Assembly: GCA_903642215.1 (NCBI GenBank)
Contig: CAHJWG010000002.1
Span: forward strand, 124,001-188,000
DNA length: 64,000 nt
Direction of reading: 5' to 3'
From: Sphingobacteriaceae bacterium
GTDB taxonomy: Bacteria > Bacteroidota > Bacteroidia > Sphingobacteriales > Sphingobacteriaceae
This document shows positions 52,821 through 62,375 of the stretch, piece by piece; position 1 is the first letter of the stretch; each line of letters starts with the position of its first letter. The notes under the pieces were generated by a model. That model was not told the DNA's origin and made no database searches. It saw only the letters and a list, made by a program, of their open reading frames with translations. The translations under genes were made by a program, and so were the position numbers.

Positions 52821-52850
52821 TTTACGTTTTACGTTTTACGTTTTACGTTT
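52821..52850. repeat. Short tandem repeat (ACGTTTT)
   Basis: Four units of 7 bases upstream of mgtE; may vary by slippage. Confidence 0.85.
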
Positions 52851-52886
52851 CAAGAACCTGTTTAAATTTTACCCGGTTTATTTTCC

Positions 52887-52900
52887 ATACTTCTTTTATT
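52887..52900 (-). repeat. Dispersed motif, GAAG form
   Basis: ATACTTCTTTTATT in the gap between mgtE and the beta-galactosidase gene end. Confidence 0.85.
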
Positions 52901-52921
52901 ACTTAAAATAGGTGTTTGATT

Positions 52922-52966
52922 GTACTGTTTTTATCGGCACAAAATTTATATCGATAAAAGAAGCAC
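52922..52966. repeat. Inverted pair: ACAG form then GAAG form
   Basis: GTACTGTTTTTATC (-, 52922-52935) and GATAAAAGAAGCAC (+, 52953-52966) face each other across 17 AT-rich bases. Together with 52887 this makes three motif copies in 80 bases. Confidence 0.85.
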
Positions 52967-52996
52967 TGCAAGTTTTATGGTAAAAGCTACGCACGC

Positions 52997-55900
52997 TTAC
53001 TTCCTTTTAAATAATTGTAACTGATAACTAAAGCTTGCCGGTGTTGAATAGACCAGGTTGGTTTCTATCATTTTCGACCGGCTCCATACGCCTAATGTTT
53101 TATGGCTGATCGATAAAACAGTGCCTTTGCTTTTCGGCAAATCTATCCGGTATTCAACCGGTTCCATTTCCTCATCACTATAGGGTAAAGCCGCTATTTG
53201 CATTACAGAATCAACCTTGATAATATTTAAACCAAGCCCCTTGGCCGATGTTAAGTTTGCCCAGCGTACATCCTCGTGGTTACCGGCTTCCATTGGTTTT
53301 TCGTAAGGCGTTAACTGGTTGGCAACGGTGCTGTAATAATGCCCAACGTTTGATGCTGTTTTACGGTTTACATAGTTTTCTTGCGGTCCGCGGCCCATAT
53401 AATCAAACTGGTCGAGGTCTTTCTCCAAAAACATCCGTACGCCAATTTTAGCCAGTAAAACTTTCTGGTCGCTAAAATATACAGCATTAACAGCTTTAAT
53501 TTCACCCTTGCCGTTAACCGTATAAGTTACTCTGTGATGTATGATAAAGTTTTGTTTGGCTGTGCCGGTAAGGCTTGCTTTAATTTCTATAACATTGGCC
53601 GATAACCGTGTGCTTTTCACTTCATCTGTTACCCAGGAAATTGTTTTCAAGCCATATTTTTCCCAGTTTTTGTTGTAATCCGCATCATCGTTTTGATGCG
53701 GAGCGCGCCATAAATGCAGTGCCGGCCCGCCGTTAACACGCAGTATATTCTCGCCGTTTTTTTCTATTTTGCTGAAAGTACCTTTTGCTTTATCAAACTC
53801 CAGGTTAAAGCCGGTTCCTTTTATGCTGATCAAATCTTTTGAATCATTCAAAGTTAAATTATCACTTTTGATATCATCAATTGCAGGGATCGTTCCGGGC
53901 AATTCAAATTGCTGACTGGTAGTTTCAAATCCTTTTTTAGCCCATAATTTATCAGATGCCAGGCTAAATGATATCCGCAGAAAATATTCGGCACCCGGTT
54001 TCGGCGTAAATTTATAGGGGATGGTGATATCTTTTTCCTGACCGGGATTAACCAGGCCGAAAGCAATATTACCTGATGATAGCGGCGTAGTGCCGTTTTC
54101 GCTTAATTCCCATTTAGCCTTTAAACCGTTGAGATTGATAAACTGGTATTTATTTTTGATTGTAAATACATGGTTTTTAATATTCTTGGCGCGCACGCCT
54201 ACCCATTCGTAACAGTGTTTTAATTCGTAATAGTGCGGTTTAGGTGTTTTATCTGAAAATATAACGCCGTTTAAAATAGTGTATTTATCGTTTGGATAAT
54301 CCCCGAAACCACCGCCGTAAGCAATGATGGGATGTTTTGGGTTGCGTTTATTATAAAGGCCTAAATCGTTCCATTCCCACAGCGCACCTCCGAGTAAATT
54401 AGGATATTTATCAAACAGGTCATTATAAACATCAACCGATCCCATTGAGTTAAACATGCTGTGTACAAATTCGCACAGGTAAAAAGGTTTGGTTAGTTTG
54501 GTATCTGTTGCCCTGTTTTCCAATTCAGCAAAACCGGTGTACATTTCGCTGTCCATATCGGCCGGGTTTATTTCATCGCCGGTACCAAAACCTTCGTAAT
54601 GTGTCGGCCTGTCGGGATCGATTGCTTTTATCGCTTTAATAATTGCCCTGAAGTTACTGCCTCCGCGGCCGCACTCGTTACCCAGCGACCAGATAATAAC
54701 CGACGGATGGTTTTTAAAATTCTCTACATTGGCAACATTTCTTTCGATTAAAGCTTTTTTGATACGCGGTTCTTCGTTAAATTCATTCATGGAGCCGTGG
54801 CATTCCAGGTTAGCTTCGGCAACCACATAAATGCCATATTCATCACATAGCTCATACCACCTCGGGTCGTCGGAATAATGACAGGTACGGACGTGGTTGC
54901 AATTGGCTTGTTTAATCAGGGTAATATCTCTGATCATTTGCGCCTCGGTAATCGTGTGGCCGCTTTCCGGTTCGTTTTCGTGCCGGTTAACACCTTTTAA
55001 TTTAATCGGTACGCCGTTAACTAAAAACAGCCGCCCTTTAATTTCAATCTGCCGGAATCCGGTGTGTGACGATAAGGTTTCTATGGTATTGGCACCATCT
55101 TTAATGGTTAAAACCGAGGTATAAAGCTTCGGGGTTTCTGCCGTCCATTTTTCCGGATTGACTACATGAAAATTTACTTCAACCGTTACTTCCTGTCCGG
55201 GTTTTAAAGCCGGGATTACCTTTTTACCAGCAGCTCCTGGTACTGCAGTTGCACCATCGTATAAGGCTACCATTACCTGGCGGGCTTTAACTGCATTGGT
55301 TCCATAGTTTTTTATTTGAGTAGTTACCGATACACTGGCATCATGATATTGCTTATCAAAAGTAGTTTTGATAAAATAATCCCTGATGTGTTCCTGTGCT
55401 GCGCTCCAAAGGGTTACGTTCCTGAAAATGCCGCTCATACGCCACTGGTCCTGGTCTTCCAGATAACTGCCGGATGTGTAGCGGTAAACTTCTACAGCCA
55501 GGATGTTATTACCGGGTTTTACATATTTAGTCAGGTCAAACTCGGCATTGTTTCGACTATTTACACTGTAGCCAACTTTTTGCCCGTTAACCCAGATAAA
55601 AAAGCCGGCATCAACACCATCGAAAGCAATAAATATGCGGCGGCCTTTCCATGCTGCCGGCACGGTAAAATTACGGCGATAGCTGCCTACTTCATTCCTT
55701 GCTTTAAAAGCAGTATATTTTTCGGGCGGTGTGCCCATTACTCTTGGAAAATCTTTTTTAAAAGGGTAGGTGATGTTGGTGTAAACCGGAATCCCGTAAC
55801 CTTGCATCTGCCAGCAGGACGGCACCTGGATTTCCTTCCATCCTGATACATTATAATCCGTTTTATAAAAATTAACCGGGCGTTTTTGGGGCCAGTCAAC

Positions 55901-56185
55901 CCAGTTAAATTTCCACGTTCCGTTCAGGCTTCGGCTATAGGATGAAGCATGCCGGTTAGCTGCCAATGCTTCTTTTAATGATGCATAAGGCATTAAAGTA
56001 GTATGGTTAAGTTCTTTGTTGATGCCGATATTTTCCGGATCCTCAATCTCTTTGGGAACGGAAGCGGTATCAGTTTTTGACAGGAAAGGATTGCCTGGTT
56101 GCTGCAAGGCAAAACTAATCTGAACTTCGGAGAACAGGCTTATTAAACAGGACAGGAACACTGCCTTTAAAAATACCGGACACAT
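52997..56185 (-). CDS. Periplasmic beta-galactosidase, GH2 (LacZ-type)
   Basis: 1062 residues. Signal peptide 1-27. Domains: sugar-binding (about 85-255; VPSCWQMQGYGIPVYTNITYPF), Ig-like, TIM barrel (about 365-660) with acid/base Glu in IWSLGNECGRGG and nucleophile Glu in YLCEFVHSM, and the C-terminal beta-sandwich (about 790-1060; DYMGRGPQENYVNRK). Cleaves terminal beta-galactose from oligosaccharides; secretion suggests use on plant or host glycans. It is not in a SusC/SusD locus here. Internal motif copy at 55966. Confidence 0.93.
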   Translation of the reverse strand: MCPVFLKAVFLSCLISLFSEVQISFALQQPGNPFLSKTDTASVPKEIEDPENIGINKELNHTTLMPYASLKEALAANRHASSYSRSLNGTWKFNWVDWPQKRPVNFYKTDYNVSGWKEIQVPSCWQMQGYGIPVYTNITYPFKKDFPRVMGTPPEKYTAFKARNEVGSYRRNFTVPAAWKGRRIFIAFDGVDAGFFIWVNGQKVGYSVNSRNNAEFDLTKYVKPGNNILAVEVYRYTSGSYLEDQDQWRMSGIFRNVTLWSAAQEHIRDYFIKTTFDKQYHDASVSVTTQIKNYGTNAVKARQVMVALYDGATAVPGAAGKKVIPALKPGQEVTVEVNFHVVNPEKWTAETPKLYTSVLTIKDGANTIETLSSHTGFRQIEIKGRLFLVNGVPIKLKGVNRHENEPESGHTITEAQMIRDITLIKQANCNHVRTCHYSDDPRWYELCDEYGIYVVAEANLECHGSMNEFNEEPRIKKALIERNVANVENFKNHPSVIIWSLGNECGRGGSNFRAIIKAIKAIDPDRPTHYEGFGTGDEINPADMDSEMYTGFAELENRATDTKLTKPFYLCEFVHSMFNSMGSVDVYNDLFDKYPNLLGGALWEWNDLGLYNKRNPKHPIIAYGGGFGDYPNDKYTILNGVIFSDKTPKPHYYELKHCYEWVGVRAKNIKNHVFTIKNKYQFINLNGLKAKWELSENGTTPLSSGNIAFGLVNPGQEKDITIPYKFTPKPGAEYFLRISFSLASDKLWAKKGFETTSQQFELPGTIPAIDDIKSDNLTLNDSKDLISIKGTGFNLEFDKAKGTFSKIEKNGENILRVNGGPALHLWRAPHQNDDADYNKNWEKYGLKTISWVTDEVKSTRLSANVIEIKASLTGTAKQNFIIHHRVTYTVNGKGEIKAVNAVYFSDQKVLLAKIGVRMFLEKDLDQFDYMGRGPQENYVNRKTASNVGHYYSTVANQLTPYEKPMEAGNHEDVRWANLTSAKGLGLNIIKVDSVMQIAALPYSDEEMEPVEYRIDLPKSKGTVLSISHKTLGVWSRSKMIETNLVYSTPASFSYQLQLFKRK

Positions 56186-56289
56186 AAAAAAGGTTTGTTA
56201 TAATTGGTTGCTAAAAATAGCTCTTATATCTTAATTAGGCCAATCTCTGATTATTCCTTTTTTTATTATGATGTGCATTTAACTTTTCG

Positions 56290-56303
56290 ATGCTTCTTTT
56301 ATC
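56290..56303 (-). repeat. Dispersed motif, GAAG form, extended
   Basis: ATGCTTCTTTTATC followed by ACCTAAAAAAT, identical over the extension to the copy at 63772. Confidence 0.85.
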
Positions 56304-56409
56304 ACCTAAAAAATGAACCGTTTTAATTTTTGTACCGGTTCAATTCAGCTGTGTAGAATTTTGAAGGAAACATTAGAGATGATAATTTATAACTATTTTA
56401 GCATTGTAA

Positions 56410-57210
56410 ATGATAGAACTGATTAAACTCCTGGCGCAATATAATGATCTCGGCATCGCCGACGTTATTGACCACAACCGGTTTAACCTGATTGCGATAG
56501 ACCATCATTCCACCCGGATTGAAGGATCCACCCTAACCGAAATCGAGACCCAGGTTTTGATAAATGAAGGCCGTACACCTAACGGCAAGCGTCTCGAAGA
56601 AAGCCTGATGGTTACAGATCATCATGCCGCTCTTGTATTTGCATTGGAAAATGCAAAAGCAAAAAAGTATTTAACTGTTTCCTTATTACAGCAAATTAAT
56701 GCTTTGGTTATGAGGAACACGGGTAAAGTTTATAATACAATGCTTGGCGTTGTCGATTCTAAAATCGGGGCTTTTAGAAAAGGTAATGTAACGGCAGGCG
56801 TTTCTTATTTCCTGAATTTTGACAAGGTAGAACGCTTAACCATAGAATTGGTTAAAAAGTTAAACGAATCAATGCAAAGTTCCTTGTCGGTAAGCGGGCG
56901 GCTAAACCTTTCTTTCGATGCGCACTTCAACCTGGTAAGCATACATCCTTATTATGACGGAAACGGAAGAACATCCCGTTTATTGATGAATTATATACAG
57001 GCTTACTATCAGCTGCCGCTAGCTATTGTCCAAAGCGAAAATAAGGCTGCTTACATAAAAGCATTGGTTGATACACGGGAACAGGAAAATATCCAAATAT
57101 TTCGTGATTTTATGGTTGATGAATACGCTTTCTTACTTAGCCGGGAAATAAAAAAGTTTGAAGCAATGAAAAAACCATCTCCGGGAAAAGGGTTTACTTT
57201 ACTTTTTTAG
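56410..57210 (+). CDS. Fic-domain AMP transferase with own inhibitory motif
   Basis: 266 residues. The Fic motif HPYYDGNGRTSRLL (near 178-191) has the catalytic His and the GNGRxxR loop; Y replaces the usual F of HPF. The N-terminal inhibitory helix carries STRIEG (near 35-40), matching (S/T)xxxE(G/N) whose Glu blocks ATP, so this is a class II Fic. Helical domain in between. Target proteins unknown; no separate antitoxin gene is present, as expected for class II. The region downstream has no terminator-like hairpin. Confidence 0.92.
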   Translation: MIELIKLLAQYNDLGIADVIDHNRFNLIAIDHHSTRIEGSTLTEIETQVLINEGRTPNGKRLEESLMVTDHHAALVFALENAKAKKYLTVSLLQQINALVMRNTGKVYNTMLGVVDSKIGAFRKGNVTAGVSYFLNFDKVERLTIELVKKLNESMQSSLSVSGRLNLSFDAHFNLVSIHPYYDGNGRTSRLLMNYIQAYYQLPLAIVQSENKAAYIKALVDTREQENIQIFRDFMVDEYAFLLSREIKKFEAMKKPSPGKGFTLLF

Positions 57211-57374
57211 CCTTTGTATTTTGATAACACTTGCATTCAAAAAGTAACAGCAGGTGCTTCAACAGCCTCCAATTTGATAATAGTTAAATTACAGCATTAT
57301 TTGGCATTTAAACATATAAAAACAGTTTTTAAAGCAGTAAAAAAGCTGGTTTAAATACAACTATTGAAGTTTCT
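57211..57374. other. Gene-free stretch after fic
   Basis: AT-rich with a near-match of the dispersed motif (TATAAAAACAGTTT at about 57315). Nothing else recognised. Confidence 0.4.
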
Positions 57375-57458
57375 ATGGAACTCAGGGATTTTGTTAAAAA
57401 AGCCGGTATTTCAGCATTTGGAGCTTCCATGCTGGGATCATCAGAAGGTTTGGCTTAA
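57375..57458 (+). pseudogene. Remnant of an exported oxidoreductase-like N-terminus
   Basis: ATG at 57375 opens 27 codons (MELRDFVKKAGISAFGASML, then GSSEGLA and TAA). It copies the Tat-type leader R-R-x-F-x-K-K-A-G of exported oxidoreductases, with LR in place of RR. After the stop a neighbouring frame continues with Ala/Thr-rich then WGYGHALNS. No gene of usual size follows before the AraC gene, so it looks like a decayed leftover. Confidence 0.35.
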
Positions 57459-57549
57459 AGCGGCGTTACGGCCGCAACGGCAAATACGACCAGGCAGAAG
57501 TTGCCAAACAAATGGGGCTATGGGCATGCATTAAACTCAAAACCTCTTG

Positions 57550-57563
57550 ATACTTCTTTTACC
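57550..57563 (-). repeat. Dispersed motif, GAAG form
   Basis: ATACTTCTTTTACC, eight bases past the AraC-type gene stop. Confidence 0.85.
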
Positions 57564-57571
57564 TACCATAT

Positions 57572-58558
57572 TTATACAACAGCACTTGGGTTGATATTAA
57601 ACGTTTTTTTAAAAGACCGAGAAAAATGGGATGGCGATTTGTAACCCAATTTTTCACAAACTTCGGCGATGGAATGCTGTTTATTTTTGAGCATCTGGTT
57701 AGCCAGGTCAAGCTTATATTCAGTTAAATAACCCATCACGGTATTGTTATAAACTTCTTTAAACCCTTTTTTAAGTTTATAATCATTAATGCCTGATGCT
57801 TTTGCCAGCTCTAAAAGGCTTGGCGGATTTTCAAGCTTTGCTAAAAGTATTTGCCTTGCTTTTTCCAGTTTTTCAAAATCCTGCGGCGTTTTACATATGC
57901 AATTTGTTTCATTGCAACTATCGCCATGCACTATGCCGTTAAATTGCAGCAGCATTAATTCAACCAGTTTATTAATAAAATAGGCTTTTTTTATTTGAAA
58001 ATTAGGGATGCATTTTAAAACATCAGCCAAAACAGCCTTCATTTTTAAGGTTGTTTTCATAGGTTTTTTGCTTATCTGCATAAACCTTTTTTCATCAATA
58101 GCAGCTGTAAGGTCTTTAAAAGCAAAAGCGTAGTTTCCGGTTATTTTATTAAAAAAATCTTCATTTAAACAGATGTCAACATATTCTATATGCTGCCCTT
58201 TTTTAAAATCGAAATAACCTTCGCAATCAATAAAGTGGTATAAGTTATTTTCATTCTGTTTTACAAACATTTTGCTTCCTTCTGCTTCTATCCCGGTTGT
58301 TTTTTCGCCTTTTAGGCAAAAGTGTATTTTAACTAACGGCCCGCTTTGAGAAACAAGGCGGTAATCCTCAGCTGCATTCATCGTATTGCAAAAAATAGCA
58401 CCACCGTCAAATTGATATATTTTAGCACTGCCGCTAACCGGGCCAAAATTAACCGGCACAGTTTGCTCTTTAATTTCTAAATCATCTGTGCTTACCAGTT
58501 CAGAATCATAAAAGGCATAGAAATTTTCAGCACCGGCATCTTTGTATCCACCCTTCAT
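57572..58558 (-). CDS. AraC-family transcriptional regulator
   Basis: 328 residues. C-terminal HTH_18 domain (about 235-328) with both helices: LLELAKASGINDYKLKKGFK and IAEVCEKLGYKSPSHFSRSFKK. The N-terminal 200 residues are a beta-rich sensor domain as in PchR-type regulators; a Cys cluster (CNETNCIC near 215-222) lies in the linker and may sense metal or redox. It is next to a cupin gene on the same strand, 148 bases apart, which it may control. Confidence 0.88.
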   Translation of the reverse strand: MKGGYKDAGAENFYAFYDSELVSTDDLEIKEQTVPVNFGPVSGSAKIYQFDGGAIFCNTMNAAEDYRLVSQSGPLVKIHFCLKGEKTTGIEAEGSKMFVKQNENNLYHFIDCEGYFDFKKGQHIEYVDICLNEDFFNKITGNYAFAFKDLTAAIDEKRFMQISKKPMKTTLKMKAVLADVLKCIPNFQIKKAYFINKLVELMLLQFNGIVHGDSCNETNCICKTPQDFEKLEKARQILLAKLENPPSLLELAKASGINDYKLKKGFKEVYNNTVMGYLTEYKLDLANQMLKNKQHSIAEVCEKLGYKSPSHFSRSFKKTFNINPSAVV

Positions 58559-58706
58559 TTAATATACTCCGTAAAAGTCAAATATTACTCCGTGTAGGAT
58601 AACTCCAAAAAAATTATCCGCTATATTTTTGTGGTAAAAATACTAATAAAGCAACAATGTAACTTATCCGGGAATTTGTAATTATAAATTTCTTTTACTT
58701 AAATAA

Positions 58707-59207
58707 TCAATCCAGATAATCCGGAGGGAAAACCTTTTGGCCGTGTTTTTCTGCTATGGCTGCCATTTTTTTTACCAATTCCGGATCCATTTTCGGCGGA
58801 GGCAAAAATTTACCTGCTGCTACCGGCTTGCCTATTTCTAAAAAGAAATCTTCCAGCCCGGCGGGGATAACCGTACATAATAATTTTGCTGTTTTATCGG
58901 TCTTGTTTTTAAAATTATGCACAATTCCACCTTTTGGGATAACCACATAGGAGCCTTTTGCGGCAGTATAGGTTCCCGCTTCTGATTTTACCTCCACTTC
59001 GCCTTCTGCCACAAAAAAAGTTTCATAAAAGTCGGCATGCGAATGCGGTCCGGGGCCGCCATCGGGCGGGACCAAAAATTCCATTGTTGCAAACTCGCCG
59101 TTTGTTTGTTTCCCGGTAACCAATATCCGGTAAGTATCGCCGACAACGGATACGCATTGCCCGTCTTGTGAGCCAAAGGTAATGGGATCAGATTTTGAAT
59201 TTTCCAT
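58707..59207 (-). CDS. Cupin-domain protein
   Basis: 166 residues. Single cupin with motif 1 GPHSHADFYETFFVAEGEVEV (G-x5-H-x-H-x(3,4)-E-x6-G) and motif 2 VIPKGGIVHNFKN (P-x-G-x2-H-x3-N). Metal-binding His set is intact. Quercetinase-like or small-molecule binding; substrate unknown. 148 bases upstream of the AraC gene, probably in the same regulon. Confidence 0.87.
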   Translation of the reverse strand: MENSKSDPITFGSQDGQCVSVVGDTYRILVTGKQTNGEFATMEFLVPPDGGPGPHSHADFYETFFVAEGEVEVKSEAGTYTAAKGSYVVIPKGGIVHNFKNKTDKTAKLLCTVIPAGLEDFFLEIGKPVAAGKFLPPPKMDPELVKKMAAIAEKHGQKVFPPDYLD

Positions 59208-59393
59208 AAAAGATGTTTGTGATTTGAATGGATCAAATTATAAAATAAGAAATGTAAATAAAGATTCTGATTCATTCCGACTTCTATTCTTGACAGATAA
59301 AATACTATAGCTAACGTTTACAGGTTTTATGACTGCTATTTGTTAAATCACGATCTGCATTTCTATTAATTACTCACCAAAATATAGCAACAA

Positions 59394-59424
59394 AAAAGGA
59401 GCTTCCAACCCGGAAACTCCTTTT
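59394..59424 (-). terminator. clpB terminator
   Basis: AAAAGGAG-C-TTCC, loop AACCC, GGAA-A-CTCCTTTT; followed by the dispersed motif copy at 59432 on the gene side. Confidence 0.8.
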
Positions 59425-59431
59425 AATTTAC

Positions 59432-59445
59432 ATACTGTTTTTATC
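59432..59445 (-). repeat. Dispersed motif, ACAG form
   Basis: ATACTGTTTTTATC-ACCTATTTTT, between clpB stop and its terminator, so it is in the clpB transcript. Confidence 0.85.
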
Positions 59446-59457
59446 ACCTATTTTTCA

Positions 59458-62049
59458 TCAGGCATTTAAAAACACAAAGTTATGGTCAAATTCATCCAGC
59501 CTGATATTGCTGTCTTTATTGATTTTACCGGATAAAATCTGCTTAGAAAGTTCATTCAATACTTTCTTTTGGATAACCCGTTTTAATGGGCGTGCTCCGA
59601 ACTGCGGGTCATAACCTAATTGTCCAAGCCAATCCAACGCAGCATCTGTTGCTTCGATATGAATGCCCATTTCGTTCAAAGTTTCCTGCAACTGATTGAA
59701 TTGCAGCTTCACAATATCACCGATTTCGTTCCTGCTTAAAGGCGTAAACATGATGATTTCATCAATCCGGTTCAAAAACTCCGGGCGGATCGTTCTGCGC
59801 AGCAAGTCAAATAATTCGTTTTTGGTTTTGGCAACCACTTCGTCATGATTTTCCTCATCCAAAAAAGTAAAATTTTCCTGGATTACGTTAGAACCGATGT
59901 TGGAAGTCATGATGATGATCGTGTTTTTAAAGTTCACCACGCGGCCTTTATTATCTGTTAAACGGCCATCATCCAAAACCTGCAGCAAAATGTTGAATAC
60001 ATCCGGATGCGCTTTTTCAATCTCATCCAACAAAACTACGCTGTAAGGTTTACGCCGAACAGCTTCTGTTAATTGTCCGCCTTCATCGTAACCTACATAA
60101 CCCGGAGGCGCGCCAATCAAACGGGAAACTGCATGGCGTTCCTGATATTCGCTCATATCAATCCGAACCAGAGCCGCTTCATCATTAAACAGATATTCGG
60201 CTAAAGCTTTGGCCAATTCCGTTTTACCAACACCGGTTGTGCCGAGGAAAATAAACGAACCAATCGGTTTCCGCGGATCCTGCAAACCGGCACGACTGCG
60301 ACGGATGGCATCAGAAATCGCTTCAATTGCTTCTTCCTGACCGGCAACACGTTTGTGCAGTTCGTCTTCCAGGTTCAGCAATTTTTCACGCTCACTCTGG
60401 ATCATTTTAGAAACCGGAATACCTGTCCAGCGTGCAACTACACCGGCAATATCATCGGCAGTAACTTCTTCTTTCAGCATCCGGCCGTCGCCCTGTTCGT
60501 CTTCAATTTGTTTTTTCAGACGTTCAACTTCGGCTTCGGTTTCCTTGATTTTGCCGTAACGCAGCTCGGCAACTTTTCCGTAATCGCCTGCACGTTCGGC
60601 CTGTTCAGCTTCTAATTTATAGTTTTCAATCTGCTCAATTTTGGTGTTGACGTTATCAACCAGATCTTTTTCACCTTGCCATTTCGCGCGAACAGAATCA
60701 CGCTGGTTAGAAAGATTGGCAATTTCTTCGCTCAACTCTTTCACTCGTTTTTCGTCGTTTTCACGTTTGATAGCTTCGCGTTCGATTTCCAGTTGCATAA
60801 TCCGGCGTTCCAGTTCATCCACCACTTCCGGCACAGAATCCATTTCCAAGCGTAATTTAGAAGCCGCTTCATCCATTAAATCGATGGCTTTATCCGGTAA
60901 AAAACGATCAGAAATATACCGCTGAGACATTTCTACCGAAGCAATAATTGCCTCATCTTTAATCCGCACTTTGTGGTGCGTTTCGTATTTTTCTTTGATG
61001 CCGCGGAGGATCGAAATTGCATCCGCCGTATTCGGTTCATCTACATTAACTTTTTGGAAACGACGTTCTAACGCTTTATCCTTCTCAAAATATTTTTGGT
61101 ATTCGTTCAAAGTAGTGGCACCAATCGCGCGTAATTCGCCGCGTGCCAAAGCCGGTTTTAAAATGTTTGCGGCATCCATCGCACCTTCGCCTCCGCCGGC
61201 ACCAACCAGCGTATGTATTTCATCGATAAACATCACGATCTCGCCGTCAGCATCCGTTACTTCTTTTATCACTGCTTTTAAGCGTTCCTCAAACTCGCCT
61301 TTGTATTTGGCACCGGCAATCAGTGCGCCCATATCCAGCGAAAAAACAGTCTTGGTTTTCAGGTTTTCCGGCACATCGCCTTTGATAATCCGGAACGCGA
61401 TTCCTTCAGCAATAGCGGTTTTACCAACACCCGGTTCGCCAACTAAAATCGGATTATTTTTTGTCCTGCGGGATAAAATTTGAATCACACGACGGATTTC
61501 TTCATCACGGCCAATTACCGGATCCAGCTTGCCGGATTCTGCATATTCATTCAAATTCCGGGCATATTTATTCAGCGAATTATAAGTTGCTTCTGCGTTT
61601 TGATCGGTTACTTTATTATTTCCGCGTAACTCTAAAATTGCTTTTTTAAGGTCTTTTTCAGTCGCGCCAAAATCTTTCAGCAAAGAACTGGTTTTATCTT
61701 TTCCGGCTAAAATGGCCAGCAAAAGATGTTCTACCGATACAAATTCATCTTTAAATTCTTTTACATAACTCAATGCTTTTTGCAAAGTTGAGTTGGCATC
61801 AGAGGACAGATAAACGTTGCTGCCGCTCACTTTTGGGTAAGATGCAATCTGTTCATCCAGTGAAGTATTGAGGCGGTTTATATTAACGTTGAGTTTTTTG
61901 AGTAGATAATTCACCACGTTTTCATCCACCAGCAACATTCCCTTCAGCAAATGCGCGTTTTCAATCGCCTGCTGTTGGTTGCCGGAAGTGATTTCAGAAG
62001 CTTTCTGAATCGCTTCCTGGGCTTTTATGGTATAGTTGTTTAAGTTCAT
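59458..62049 (-). CDS. clpB: ATP-dependent disaggregase ClpB
   Basis: 863 residues. N domain (1-145), AAA-1 with Walker [14 protein letters not shown] near 204 and Walker [16 protein letters not shown], coiled-coil M domain (about 405-525), AAA-2 with [14 protein letters not shown] near 605 and [17 protein letters not shown]-terminal sensor 2 [10 protein letters not shown]. Works with DnaK to rescue aggregated proteins. A motif copy (61257) is internal. Heat-shock promoter elements cannot be named in this phylum. Confidence 0.97.
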   Translation of the reverse strand: MNLNNYTIKAQEAIQKASEITSGNQQQAIENAHLLKGMLLVDENVVNYLLKKLNVNINRLNTSLDEQIASYPKVSGSNVYLSSDANSTLQKALSYVKEFKDEFVSVEHLLLAILAGKDKTSSLLKDFGATEKDLKKAILELRGNNKVTDQNAEATYNSLNKYARNLNEYAESGKLDPVIGRDEEIRRVIQILSRRTKNNPILVGEPGVGKTAIAEGIAFRIIKGDVPENLKTKTVFSLDMGALIAGAKYKGEFEERLKAVIKEVTDADGEIVMFIDEIHTLVGAGGGEGAMDAANILKPALARGELRAIGATTLNEYQKYFEKDKALERRFQKVNVDEPNTADAISILRGIKEKYETHHKVRIKDEAIIASVEMSQRYISDRFLPDKAIDLMDEAASKLRLEMDSVPEVVDELERRIMQLEIEREAIKRENDEKRVKELSEEIANLSNQRDSVRAKWQGEKDLVDNVNTKIEQIENYKLEAEQAERAGDYGKVAELRYGKIKETEAEVERLKKQIEDEQGDGRMLKEEVTADDIAGVVARWTGIPVSKMIQSEREKLLNLEDELHKRVAGQEEAIEAISDAIRRSRAGLQDPRKPIGSFIFLGTTGVGKTELAKALAEYLFNDEAALVRIDMSEYQERHAVSRLIGAPPGYVGYDEGGQLTEAVRRKPYSVVLLDEIEKAHPDVFNILLQVLDDGRLTDNKGRVVNFKNTIIIMTSNIGSNVIQENFTFLDEENHDEVVAKTKNELFDLLRRTIRPEFLNRIDEIIMFTPLSRNEIGDIVKLQFNQLQETLNEMGIHIEATDAALDWLGQLGYDPQFGARPLKRVIQKKVLNELSKQILSGKINKDSNIRLDEFDHNFVFLNA

Positions 62050-62159
62050 TATTGGTGGTTTGCAAATCCTTTACCAAACTATTATTTAAGTTGGAAACGG
62101 AAATTTTGACGGTGGTTTTTAATTTTGAACGACAAAAGGTCAGTGGATGTTTTGGGTTG

Positions 62160-62173
62160 GTACTGTTTTTACA
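62160..62173 (-). repeat. Dispersed motif, ACAG form
   Basis: GTACTGTTTTTACA, 110 bases upstream of clpB; followed by GGATAAAAATTGG, the degenerate other arm. Confidence 0.8.
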
Positions 62174-62229
62174 GGATAAAAATTGGCGGTTATTTTGAGC
62201 AGAAGCAAGGTTCATTTGAATTTATTTTG

Positions 62230-62243
62230 ATGCTTCTTTTATC
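62230..62243 (-). repeat. Dispersed motif, GAAG form
   Basis: ATGCTTCTTTTATC, followed by GAACATAAAA. Confidence 0.85.
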
Positions 62244-62375
62244 GAACATAAAACTAAAACAAGCAAGTTGATAAAGTCATTTAAAAAATAGTTGATGCTA
62301 CGGCTTGGTTAAAAAATGTTAAAGTATCAAATTACTGGAACGCGCTTCTTATCTTGGTATTTATAAAATATTCTA

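Larger units (their letters stand above)
62050..62375. promoter_or_regulatory. Divergent promoter region clpB / hydrolase with two motif copies
   Basis: 326 bases without a gene. Contains GTACTGTTTTTACA (62160-62173) and ATGCTTCTTTTATC (62230-62243), both on the minus strand. No clear paired -33/-7 box was found; TATCTTGG at 62351-62358 is a weak -7 candidate for the rightward gene. Confidence 0.45.

Noticed and set aside
52821-52850. Tandem ACGTTTT units as a CRISPR or origin iteron array
   Set aside because: Units are 7 bases with no spacers, only four copies, and no cas or initiator gene is near; simple slippage repeat.
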